64,000 bases of DNA from Akkermansia muciniphila (GTDB lineage Bacteria > Verrucomicrobiota > Verrucomicrobiia > Opitutales > Opitutaceae): positions 338,618-402,617 of the forward strand of contig CAMCZZ010000001.1 of NCBI GenBank assembly GCA_945888375.1, in the 5' to 3' direction. The position numbers and the translations under genes were made by a program. The notes beneath the pieces are model-generated. The model ran no database searches. It saw only the letters and a program-made list of their open reading frames with translations, and was not told the DNA's origin. Shown one piece after another: positions 45,857 to 54,181 of this stretch; within the stretch, counting starts at the first letter, position 1; the number at the start of each line of letters is the position of its first letter.

Positions 45857-47290
45857 ATGTCCTCCGCCGCCTCCGCCATCCCCAACGTCCTCGCCGAACG
45901 CTACGCCTCGCCGCTCATCAAGGACATCTGGTCCCCCACCGGACGCATTGCCATCGAGCGCGATTACTGGATCGCGGTGATGAAGGCCCAGCGCGAACTC
46001 GGCCTCGCCATCCCGGCCAAGGCCATCGCCGCCTACGAGAAGGTGAAGAACAACATCGACCTGGCCGACATCGACGCGCGCGAACGCGTCACCCTCCACG
46101 ACGTGAAGGCCCGCATCGAGGCCTTCAACGCTCTCGCCGGCCATGAGGTCATCCACCTCGGCCTGACCTCGCGCGACCTCACCGAAAACGTCGAGCAGCT
46201 CCAGGTCGCCCGCTCGCTGGCCGTGGTGTGCATGAAATCCGCCGCCGCCCTGCGCAAACTCGCCGCCCGCGCGCGGGAGTATCGCGGCCTCCTCCTCACC
46301 GGCCGCACCCACAACGTGCCCGCCCAGCCCACCACCCTCGGCAAACGTTTCGCCATGTTTGGCGAGGAGATCCTCGCCGCGCACACCCGCCTCGCCGAGC
46401 TCGCCGCCCGCTACCCGGTGCGCGGCCTGAAGGGCGCGGTCGGCACGCAGCTCGACCAGTTTACCCTCTTCGACGGTGACGCGGCCAAGGTCGCCGCGCT
46501 CGAGGCCGGCATCGTGCGCCACCTCGGCTTCGGCGGCGCGCTCGGCAGCGTCGGCCAAGTCTATCCGCGCTCGCTGGATTTCGAAGTAGTCTCGGCCCTC
46601 TTCCAGCTCGGCGCCGGCGCGGCCAGTTTTGCCACCACCTTGCGGCTGATGGCCGGCCAGGGCCTGCTCACCGAGGGGTTCCAAAAGGGCCAGGTCGGCT
46701 CGTCCGCCATGCCGCACAAGGTCAATGCCCGCAACTGCGAGCGCATTTGCGGCTTTGCCACCATCCTCTCCGGCCACGTCGCCATGACTGCCGGGCTCGC
46801 CGGCCACCAGTGGAACGAGGGCGACGTCTCCTGCTCGGTCGTGCGCCGCGTCGCCCTGCCGGACGCATTTTTCGCCATCGACGGCCTGCTCGAGACCCTG
46901 CTCGCCGTGCTCAACCAGATGGATGTCTTCGAGGCCGCCATCGCGGCCGAAAACCAGCGCCAGCTGCCCTTCCTCGCCACCACCACCATCCTCATGGAAG
47001 CAGTCAAGGCCGGCGTGGGCCGCGAGACCGCCCACCTCGCCATTAAGGAAAACGCCCTCGCCGCCGCCAAGGCCCTCCGCACCGGCCAAGGCGAGACCGA
47101 CCTCGTGCGTCTGCTCGCCGCCGACGCCCGCCTCGGCCTGCCCGAGAAACACCTGCGCGCCCTGCTCGCCGACGCCAAACGCTTCGTCGGCGCCGCCCCC
47201 CAGCAGGTGGACGCCTTTGCGCGCCGTGTCGCCACCATTGTGAAAAAGACTGACGGTGCTGCCACTTACGAACCCGGGCGCTTGCTCTGA
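45857..47290 (+). CDS. purB: Adenylosuccinate lyase
   Basis: The 477-aa enzyme acts twice in purine synthesis (SAICAR and adenylosuccinate cleavage). Signatures are AERYASPLIKDIWSPTGRI, HEVIHLGLTSRDLTENVEQ, RTHNVPAQPTTLGKRFA, GLKGAVGTQLDQ and the flexible catalytic loop GSSAMPHKVNARNCERICG. The ATG at 45857 gives the usual N-terminus. It stands between holA and the phosphofructokinase gene, all on the plus strand. Confidence 0.93.
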   Translation: MSSAASAIPNVLAERYASPLIKDIWSPTGRIAIERDYWIAVMKAQRELGLAIPAKAIAAYEKVKNNIDLADIDARERVTLHDVKARIEAFNALAGHEVIHLGLTSRDLTENVEQLQVARSLAVVCMKSAAALRKLAARAREYRGLLLTGRTHNVPAQPTTLGKRFAMFGEEILAAHTRLAELAARYPVRGLKGAVGTQLDQFTLFDGDAAKVAALEAGIVRHLGFGGALGSVGQVYPRSLDFEVVSALFQLGAGAASFATTLRLMAGQGLLTEGFQKGQVGSSAMPHKVNARNCERICGFATILSGHVAMTAGLAGHQWNEGDVSCSVVRRVALPDAFFAIDGLLETLLAVLNQMDVFEAAIAAENQRQLPFLATTTILMEAVKAGVGRETAHLAIKENALAAAKALRTGQGETDLVRLLAADARLGLPEKHLRALLADAKRFVGAAPQQVDAFARRVATIVKKTDGAATYEPGRLL

Positions 47291-47441
47291 TACCGGTCCT
47301 CCTCCGGGTCACGCCACGCACCGGCTTTAACCGGCTCGGTCTGCCGTCGGGAAATTTGAGTTTGCCAGTGGCGCGCTGCGCTCGGCACGCTGGACTTTCA
47401 CGTTTGTCGTTTCCCTCAGCCCATAACCCAACTCACAAGTC

Positions 47442-48701
47442 ATGTCCGAAGATCTCGTAGGTAATGTCCTGGTCGGCCAGTCCGGCGGCCCCACTGCCGT
47501 CATCAACGCATCCCTCGCGGGCGTCATCTCGGAGGCCCTCAATCATGCCGATATCGAGGAGATCTACGGCTGCCTCAATGGCGTGCTTGGCATTCTCCAC
47601 GAGGACCTCATCGACCTCGCCGCCGAGAGCCAGCAGACCATCCGCGGCCTCAAGTTCACCCCTGGCGCCGCCCTCGGCACCTGCCGCTACAAGCTGAAGA
47701 AGCAGGCCGACTTCGACCGCGTCCTGGAGGTCTTCAAGGCCCATAACATCCGCTATTTCTTCTACGCCGGCGGCAACGATTCCCAGGACACCGCGGACAA
47801 GATCTCCAAGCTCGCCCAGGCCCAGGGCTACGCTCTCCGCGTGATCGGCATTCCCAAGACGATCGACAACGACCTCGTCACCACCGACCACACCCCCGGC
47901 TACGGCTCGGTCATCAAGTATATCTCCTCCACCATCCGCGAGATCGCCTGCGATAACGCCGCCATGGGCCAGCACGACCTCGTGCAGATCGTCGAGGTCA
48001 TGGGCCGCAACGCCGGCTGGATCGCCGCCGGCGCCGCCCTCGCCAAGCGCCGCGACCAGCCGCATGACGCCCCCCACCTCATTTACCTCCCCGAAGTGGC
48101 TTTCAGCACCGAGAAATTCGTCGCCGACGTGCAACGCGTCCTCAAACGCGAGAAGTTCTGCCTTATCGTCGTGGGCGAGGGCCTGGTCGATGCCGATGGC
48201 AACTACGTCTCGGCCGCCGAGGCGACCGACGCCTTTGGCCACGCCCAGCTCGGTGGCGCCGCCGAGTTTCTCCAGAGTCTGGTCGAGCAAAACCTGCCCG
48301 GCGTGAAGGCACGCAGCGTGAAGTTCGGCATGGCCCAGCGCGCTGCCGCCCACCTCGGCTCCAAGACCGATGCCGACGAGGCTTTCCTGGCCGGCCAGGC
48401 CGCCGTGAAGGCCGCCATCCGCGGCGAGACCGACAAGATGGTCACCCTCCTGCGCGGCGAGACCGACCACTACACCGTCGAGACCGGCCTCGCGCCCCTC
48501 TCGGAAATCGCCAACGGCGTGAAGAAACTGCCCCGCGAGTGGATCAACGAGGACGGCGTGTCCATGAACCACCAGTTCATTCGCTACGCCACCCCGCTGA
48601 TTCAGGGCGAGACCCAGATCGCCTTCGAGCACGGCCTCCCCGCCTTCGCCCGCCTCGACAAGGTGACCGTGGACAAGCAACTCCCCGCCTACGAGACCTG
48701 A
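47442..48701 (+). CDS. 6-phosphofructokinase, probably pyrophosphate-dependent
   Basis: The 419-aa enzyme phosphorylates fructose 6-phosphate. It starts GNVLVGQSGGPTAVINAS and has AGGNDSQDTADK and GIPKTIDNDLVTTDHTPGYGS, VEVMGRNAGWIAAG and CLIVVGEGLVD. PKTIDND and the longer length match the PPi-dependent group rather than classical ATP enzymes of about 320 aa. The key loop reads GGND where PPi enzymes usually have GGDD and ATP enzymes GGDG. No Shine-Dalgarno is visible. A strong terminator follows. Confidence 0.9.
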   Translation: MSEDLVGNVLVGQSGGPTAVINASLAGVISEALNHADIEEIYGCLNGVLGILHEDLIDLAAESQQTIRGLKFTPGAALGTCRYKLKKQADFDRVLEVFKAHNIRYFFYAGGNDSQDTADKISKLAQAQGYALRVIGIPKTIDNDLVTTDHTPGYGSVIKYISSTIREIACDNAAMGQHDLVQIVEVMGRNAGWIAAGAALAKRRDQPHDAPHLIYLPEVAFSTEKFVADVQRVLKREKFCLIVVGEGLVDADGNYVSAAEATDAFGHAQLGGAAEFLQSLVEQNLPGVKARSVKFGMAQRAAAHLGSKTDADEAFLAGQAAVKAAIRGETDKMVTLLRGETDHYTVETGLAPLSEIANGVKKLPREWINEDGVSMNHQFIRYATPLIQGETQIAFEHGLPAFARLDKVTVDKQLPAYET

Positions 48702-48742
48702 GCGGCCTCCCCCCTAGCCCGAAAACCTTGTCCAAACCTTCC

Positions 48743-48773
48743 AGCCGGCCGCGTCTCGCGGCCGGCTTTTTTT
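48743..48773 (+). terminator. Rho-independent terminator after phosphofructokinase gene
   Basis: AGCCGGCCGCG (48743-48753) pairs perfectly with CGCGGCCGGCT (48757-48767) around TCT and is followed by six T residues. It lies 42 nt after the stop codon. Confidence 0.9.
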
Positions 48774-48864
48774 GCGCCCGAAAGCTGCCCGTCCCGCGGC
48801 CATTTGCTTGGGCCAGGCCAAGCCCGGTTCATTCATCCCGCCGCAACCAGCCGGCGGGCGTGGT

Positions 48865-48995
48865 TTATGGGTCCGCTGATCCCCTGCATGATATACCCCT
48901 GCGCGGAATTATCCCGATACCAGCGGGCGAAGGTGAGCGGGCTGCGGAACATGAGCCGGGTCGCCGAAGGGTAAAAGTTGGGGTTTGCCACCCCT
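48865..48995 (-). pseudogene. Displaced fragment of the fibro-slime gene
   Basis: The minus strand reads RLMFRSPLTFARWYRDNSAQ, then GYIMQGISGP, against RLMFRSPLTFARWYRENSAQ and GYVMQGISGP inside the fibro-slime gene (about 50486-50620 in DNA). The copy has lost about six residues (GPLYWN) and is preceded by GVANPNFYPSA. It lies directly after the end of the PEP-CTERM gene, has no start and is not part of any longer ORF. It is a duplication remnant. Confidence 0.8.
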
Positions 48996-49004
48996 TGCGA
49001 AGAT

Positions 49005-49802
49005 TCAGCCGAGACGCGCCCGCCGGCGACTGAGTCCGAACGCCAAGGCTCCGAGCCCCGCGAGTCCGGCGAAGGCGGCGGGTTCGGGAATGGCGACAAA
49101 GGAGACGCTGAGGTTGTCGATGCCTTGGCCATGGACGGGGATGCCGAGGGCCACGCCGAAGGACACCCAACGAAGCCAGATTTCTTGGGTGGGGGCGATG
49201 CTCACCCCGTCGATCAAGGCTTGGATATCCCGAATGCTGTTTTCCGGGGCGTTGCCATCTAGGTTCTCGGCGGTGGTGAGCGCCGCGTTGGGCGAGATGA
49301 AGTCGAGCCCGGGGACGGGAACCCAGCCGGTCGATTTGTATTCATAACCAGCACCCGCGTCGAAAATCTGATATTCGAACCGCAGGGTGGAGGACCGGGG
49401 CGTAATGGACGGATTACGATACCATTGCTCACCGTCAAAGGCGACGGATAGCCCCGTAAGCGTGAGAGAGGTGGCGTTGGCGAAACGCACGGCGAAGAGC
49501 TCGGTGCGGCCATCCCCGCCTTTCGCGCCGAGGGCACGGTCCAACCCACTTGCCGACCCAATACTCGTCACCCCTTGAAACTGGCCGCCGCTGATTCCTA
49601 ATGTCTCTTCCGTAGCATACCAGCCGCGAAGGGTGATGTTTTCTGTCCACCAACTGCCCGTGCCAGTAAGGGAATCAAAGTTCTGGGTATAAACGCCCGA
49701 GTGGGGCATTTGATTTACGCTAGTTGCAGTTTCTACAATTTCGATCTGCGCGCTAACAGTCGATGCAACAAGACTCGATAAAACGATTAATTTGGTTTTC
49801 AT
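49005..49802 (-). CDS. PEP-CTERM secreted protein
   Basis: The 265-aa protein has a signal peptide (KLIVLSSLVASTVSAQ) and a beta-rich mature part, and ends with a PEP-CTERM tag: IPEPAAFAGLAGLGALAFGL followed by SRRRARLG. PEP-CTERM proteins are exported and processed by an exosortase. No known enzyme domain is visible. It is 9 bp downstream of the fibro-slime gene and transcribed with it. Confidence 0.85.
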   Translation of the reverse strand: MKTKLIVLSSLVASTVSAQIEIVETATSVNQMPHSGVYTQNFDSLTGTGSWWTENITLRGWYATEETLGISGGQFQGVTSIGSASGLDRALGAKGGDGRTELFAVRFANATSLTLTGLSVAFDGEQWYRNPSITPRSSTLRFEYQIFDAGAGYEYKSTGWVPVPGLDFISPNAALTTAENLDGNAPENSIRDIQALIDGVSIAPTQEIWLRWVSFGVALGIPVHGQGIDNLSVSFVAIPEPAAFAGLAGLGALAFGLSRRRARLG

Positions 49803-49811
49803 AACGGTTGT

Positions 49812-51977
49812 TTAGTCAAGGACGCTGAGATTAAAGGTCTGGGTATCGGAGTTGCCGAGTGGATCGGTGACTTGAACCGTCACTGGATAGGTGCCGGGAG
49901 GAACTGCCGGAGTGGCGTATAAGTCCCACAAGATCTTCCCGCTCGTCGGAGAGATTGTCATGCCTCCGGGAGTCGGAAGGATTAAGGAATAGGTCAGCAG
50001 CTGAGACGTGGAACTCTCGGCCACAACTTGATAACAATAAACGGGAAGCAGCCCAGTGGTGGAGAGCAGGCGTAGCTGCGAGCGAGGATAGGAGGAATCG
50101 CTTATATTCGAAAAGCGATCAGCGTGGAAAATATCCAAACGACAGGTGCCTGTTTGTCCACTTAGCCCCAGCTGCGCCAGAACACCGGGAAAAGGGACCT
50201 CTCGTTGATAGGTAGAAGTGTTACTATCAATCGGCGGAATCCCGCCCAAGTCCAAATCATTAACGAGCTTTGCAGGCTGATCGGGCAATCCCGAGTCTAC
50301 GAACACCCAGCAGTCGTCGTTTGAGCCAAGATAGAGCTTCGTGTCCGGCGTGTAATTCAGGCGGCAGTGGAGTTCGGTAGTGAATTTCCCTCTTTCATTC
50401 ACGTCGTCGCGATGCGGATAAAAGCCCTCAGCACCGCTGTATAAACCCGAGCTGAAGACAATTTCTTGATCGGGCGGTATAAATGGTCCGCTGATCCCCT
50501 GCATCACATACCCCTGGGCGGAATTCTCCCGATACCACCGTGCGAAGGTGAGCGGGCTGCGGAACATGAGCCGGTTCCAATACAAGGGTCCGGCCGACGG
50601 GTATAACTCGGGGTTTGCGAAACCCTGCGGCAGACCATCGGCATCGAGTGTCCGCATGACGGGATTGGTCACATACTCGGACGCTGCCGCTTGCTCGACG
50701 ATGCGCGGGCCTGGCGATGGGATGTAGTTTTCTTGGAAATCCTGGAAGGCATGCGGTAGCTGATGGGAGGCTTCGCGAATAACCACCGGAAAGCGGTCGC
50801 GACCTATCACGGTGACGGGACGGCTGGTGATGGCCAGCTTGGCGGGGATGCGTCGTTCCACCGGCCCGCCGGGAGTGGAGACGACCGCGCGTTTGAGCGG
50901 AAGCGGCTGGGTGGCTCCGCGCGGTCGGGCCTCCCCTTCCGGCCAAAGCATCGTATCGATGGACCGAAGCAGGTCGCGCGGGGCGGGGCGTCCGTCGGGA
51001 GCACCCAGGGTGACGGGGGCCTGGGTCTCGGGGTCTCTAATCAACTGATAGCCCGTCGTGGCGGAAAAAGCATAACCTCGCTGCGCCGGGTCGGGATCGT
51101 TGGAAAAAGCATAAAGGGCGCGAGACTGGCCAGCCATGGCCACCGGGTGGTTAGCGACAACGGTTTGGATATCGGTGCGCGGAAATACCTCTAGCGTAGC
51201 CAGCGTGTTTAGGTCGGCGTCGGCATAGGTCAGACGGATGGAGCCACTTTGATCGCCCTCGAATACAAAGGTGTAAGGATTGGCTCTTAACTGGTCATGA
51301 TACCAGAAGAACTGGCCGCCATATTCGATACAAACGCCTTTCACCCAATCGCGCTTGAACCGTTGATACGCCGTGACGACGGGGTCGGCATAAGGTTCCA
51401 CAATGTCCGCGGGAGCGAGATGGAGGGGACCGACGTCATTGGCGGGATCTTCGTCCTGATTCTCGGGCGGGGGCGAGAACTGAAAATAATACCGCTCCCA
51501 GTCATCGGGCAGCCCGTCGTCGTCGACATCTGGGGATTGCAACGGATGTGTGGGGCTGGGTGCGTAAAACTCTGCGTCGTCATACACGCCGTCATGGTCG
51601 GTGTCGGCACTTGTGGGAGTTCCAAACAATATGCCGATACGACGCCCTTCGATATAGCGAAGGCGAATAAAGTATTTTGGGCCGGTGATATTTAGGCGAA
51701 AAGTATCGGAATAATCGCCCACGAAATAACTGGGCAGGGCTTTGGGTAACAAATGCCAAGGCTCGTGCTCCAGATCCGCCGTGGCCTCCAGATAGTAGGC
51801 GCGGCCGGAATGAACCCACCAATCGACCCGATAGGGCTGAGGCTGCGGATCCTCTGGCGGGCCGGGGTCGTAAGTCAGCGTCAGACCTTCGTTCAGGGAA
51901 AGGTAGTTGAGCTGGGGCTGGGCGTAGAGCCCGCCCACGGCGGCAAAGGCAAGGAGGGCGAAGGCAATGGTTTTCAC
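49812..51977 (-). CDS. Fibro-slime domain secreted protein
   Basis: The 721-aa protein has a signal peptide (TIAFALLAFAAVGGLYAQ), acidic Ca-type repeats (DTDHDGVYDDAEFY; DVDDDGLPDDWERYY) and a fibro-slime/PA14-like core (LNYTPDTKLYLGSNDDCWVF, VNDLDLGGIPP). The C-terminus is an Ig-like segment (ISPTSGKILWDLYATPAVPP). Likely surface or matrix protein. The GTG at 51977 overlaps the preceding gene's stop by GTGA and gives the signal peptide; the 154 codons above it are Arg/Pro-rich and belong to another frame. A piece of this gene is repeated at 48865-48995. Confidence 0.8.
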   Translation of the reverse strand: MKTIAFALLAFAAVGGLYAQPQLNYLSLNEGLTLTYDPGPPEDPQPQPYRVDWWVHSGRAYYLEATADLEHEPWHLLPKALPSYFVGDYSDTFRLNITGPKYFIRLRYIEGRRIGILFGTPTSADTDHDGVYDDAEFYAPSPTHPLQSPDVDDDGLPDDWERYYFQFSPPPENQDEDPANDVGPLHLAPADIVEPYADPVVTAYQRFKRDWVKGVCIEYGGQFFWYHDQLRANPYTFVFEGDQSGSIRLTYADADLNTLATLEVFPRTDIQTVVANHPVAMAGQSRALYAFSNDPDPAQRGYAFSATTGYQLIRDPETQAPVTLGAPDGRPAPRDLLRSIDTMLWPEGEARPRGATQPLPLKRAVVSTPGGPVERRIPAKLAITSRPVTVIGRDRFPVVIREASHQLPHAFQDFQENYIPSPGPRIVEQAAASEYVTNPVMRTLDADGLPQGFANPELYPSAGPLYWNRLMFRSPLTFARWYRENSAQGYVMQGISGPFIPPDQEIVFSSGLYSGAEGFYPHRDDVNERGKFTTELHCRLNYTPDTKLYLGSNDDCWVFVDSGLPDQPAKLVNDLDLGGIPPIDSNTSTYQREVPFPGVLAQLGLSGQTGTCRLDIFHADRFSNISDSSYPRSQLRLLSTTGLLPVYCYQVVAESSTSQLLTYSLILPTPGGMTISPTSGKILWDLYATPAVPPGTYPVTVQVTDPLGNSDTQTFNLSVLD

Positions 51978-52750
51978 TTGGCGGGGGCGATCTGGAGGTC
52001 GCGAAGGAGGTTGGGATCGGAGACGCGCACGATGGTGTCGGCCTTGCGCGGTGGGTTTTCGCGCAGCTCGCGTTCGCGGCGGTCGTTCTCGGCCTGAATG
52101 CGCGTCGTCTCGGCGAGCAAGGCGGCGTGGTTCGCGTCGTAGAAGGCGTGGAGATAATCGAGGGCGTCGATCACCTCGGCGCTCCGGCCGGCGGGGTCGA
52201 GGCGGTAGGTGGCCGGACCGGCGTCTAGCCCGGCGGCGGCGAGCGTCTGGCGCTCGGGGGCGTCGGCCTCGCCGTCGGCGATGGAGGGAAACCAGTCGTA
52301 GGCGGCGCGAGCGGTCGCGAAGGATGTGACCTGACGGAAGAGGCGAAAATCGGTGTTTGAGACAGCACGCCAGGGCCGTTGGTCGGCGGTGCGGCCCTCG
52401 ATGACGGAACAGGGGCCGGGATAGACCGTGATGCTCCAAAACAGCGCGTGGCTGGGTTTGTTCTCCAAGTCGGCCGGGTCCGCCCTCAACACCGCCGGAG
52501 GCTGGACCGGTGCGGGTGGTGCGGGTGGCGGCGGGGGCACGGGCGCGCCGGGGACCATCTCGATGATGATGGTGCGGTGGTCGCCCTGGTCGATCACGGT
52601 GCGGCCGATTTCGCCGGGGATGATGGCAGGTTGGGGCGACGCAGGCGCGGTGTCGTCAGCTAGGGCGAGAGCGGCGAGAACAAGGGCGGCGGTGGGGCCG
52701 CGCAGGGCGCGCAATGCGCGCCGCAGGCTGGGCGAGGTTTGGGAGGGCAT
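51974..52750 (-). CDS. Secreted protein of unknown function, operon leader
   Basis: The 258-aa protein has a signal peptide (ALRALRGPTAALVLAALALA) and a proline-rich segment ([15 protein letters not shown]). A mature domain of unknown family includes SHALFWSITVYPGP, SATARAAYDWF-like and YLHAFYDANHAALL. It may be a chaperone, lipoprotein-like or adaptor for the downstream fibro-slime protein, with which it overlaps by four bases (GTGA). Function not recognised. Confidence 0.65.
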   Translation of the reverse strand: MPSQTSPSLRRALRALRGPTAALVLAALALADDTAPASPQPAIIPGEIGRTVIDQGDHRTIIIEMVPGAPVPPPPPAPPAPVQPPAVLRADPADLENKPSHALFWSITVYPGPCSVIEGRTADQRPWRAVSNTDFRLFRQVTSFATARAAYDWFPSIADGEADAPERQTLAAAGLDAGPATYRLDPAGRSAEVIDALDYLHAFYDANHAALLAETTRIQAENDRRERELRENPPRKADTIVRVSDPNLLRDLQIAPAK

Positions 52751-53210
52751 GGTGGGTAAGGCTGAAAGGGGGAAGCGATCTCTTGCCGGTGCCTTCGTGC
52801 CGGAAAAATAAGTCCGGCTACAAAAGATTCAGCACTCACCTGCGTCCCAACTCAGGCACCTGGAAGAGCCCCAAACGAAGATGCGTTCGACGTGCACCAG
52901 CTCGGGGCGCAGGTGGAAAGCTCTTGGTGGAGTCCGTTGAAATTTCCAGGTTTCGAAGGCGGTAGGCAGTCGAGGCTAAGCGAACTGGATATGCGGGGTG
53001 GGGGGCTCGGATAGTAATCGAGCGAAGGCTTATGTGCGATGAATTACTAATAGAAGTTTGCGCAGTTGTGTCAATATTGGTATCGCGTGACCCCGGTGTG
53101 CATTTTCTCGCCCTGCCGGCCAGATACGCCCTAGCCTGCGGGTCCTCGCCCCCTCGTGTTTGTTTCTTACGGTTCCCCTCCCTGGAGCCCACCCCTCACC
53201 CCCCCCGCCC
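52751..53210. other. Divergent intergenic region, secreted protein / sugar isomerase
   Basis: This 460-bp gap should hold the two divergent promoters. A patch of lower GC (53020-53100) is the likely promoter zone of the sugar gene. I see no complete operator, RNA gene or ORF with coding character. Confidence 0.4.
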
Positions 53211-54110
53211 ATGAATCACCCCGTCTCCCGACGCCATGCCCTTGGCACGCTCGCCGGCGGTGGCGCTCTCGCCGCCGCGTCCTTGCTCCCGAATACCACC
53301 TCTGCCCACCCCCCCGTGCCCGCCGACCAACCCTTGAAGGGCAATATCCGCCACAGCGTGTCGCGGTGGTGTTTCGGTAAGATCCCCCTCGAGGATTTCT
53401 GCGTCGCCTTGAAGGGCATGGGCGTCCCCGCCCTCGATCTGATCGAGCCGGCGGATTTCCCCGTTCTCCGCCGCCACGACATCGCCTGTTCCCTCGTCTC
53501 CGCCCCTAACGTCAACGGCCTCGGCGGCATCGCCCGCGCTTGGAACCGTCTCGAACACCACGACACCCTGGTGGCTGCCTACGAACAACGCCTCGCCGCC
53601 ACCGCCGAGGCCGGGCACGATCTGCTCATCTGTTTTTCCGGCAACCGCGCCGGGCTGGACGACGAACAAGGCCTGGAAAACTGCGCCGCCGGCCTGCGCC
53701 GCATCCTCCCCGTGGCCGAGCGCCTGAAAGTGAACCTCTGCATGGAGCTGCTGAACAGCAAGGTGAACCACAAGGACTACCAATGCGACCGCACCGCTTG
53801 GGGCGTCGAACTGGTCAAACGTGTGGGCTCCGAACGCTTCAAGCTCCTCTACGATATCTACCACATGCAGATCATGGAGGGCGATGTCTGCGCGACCATC
53901 CAGGCCTGCCATCCCTACTTTGCCCACTACCACACCGCCGGCGTCCCCGGCCGCCACGAGATCGACGAGACCCAAGAGCTTTACTACCCGCGCATCATGC
54001 GCGCCATCCTCGCAACCGGCTACAAAGGCTACGTCGCCCAGGAGTTCACCCCCAGCCGGAGCGATGCCCTGGCTTCCCTCCGCCAGGCTTTCCAGATCTG
54101 CGACGTGTAG
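53211..54110 (+). CDS. Tat-exported TIM-barrel sugar isomerase (hydroxypyruvate isomerase-like)
   Basis: The 299-aa protein has a twin-arginine-like signal (SRRHALGTLAGGGALAAASLL, residues about 6-26). The AP-endonuclease-2/xylose isomerase-like barrel follows: IRHSVSRWCFGKIPLEDFC, LDLIEPADFPVL, MELLNSKVNHKDYQCD, LLYDIYHMQIMEGDV and HTAGVPGRHEID..YVAQEFTP. The metal ligands E, D, H and E are present in these motifs. It is similar to hydroxypyruvate isomerases but exported. The ATG at 53211 gives the signal; the Gfo/Idh/MocA gene follows. Confidence 0.86.
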   Translation: MNHPVSRRHALGTLAGGGALAAASLLPNTTSAHPPVPADQPLKGNIRHSVSRWCFGKIPLEDFCVALKGMGVPALDLIEPADFPVLRRHDIACSLVSAPNVNGLGGIARAWNRLEHHDTLVAAYEQRLAATAEAGHDLLICFSGNRAGLDDEQGLENCAAGLRRILPVAERLKVNLCMELLNSKVNHKDYQCDRTAWGVELVKRVGSERFKLLYDIYHMQIMEGDVCATIQACHPYFAHYHTAGVPGRHEIDETQELYYPRIMRAILATGYKGYVAQEFTPSRSDALASLRQAFQICDV

Positions 54111-54181
54111 TCTCCGCCCGCCCCGTCGTTGCCAAACCTCCCGGACGACCCACCCCCATCACCCCGCCCCCCAAAAAACCC

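Noticed and set aside
45785..47152. Minus-strand frame opposite purB
   Set aside because: Shadow in GC-rich DNA; no start or family signature.
47433..48680. Minus-strand frame opposite the phosphofructokinase gene
   Set aside because: Mirrors the coding frame; contains only Gly/Val/Asp-rich sequence.
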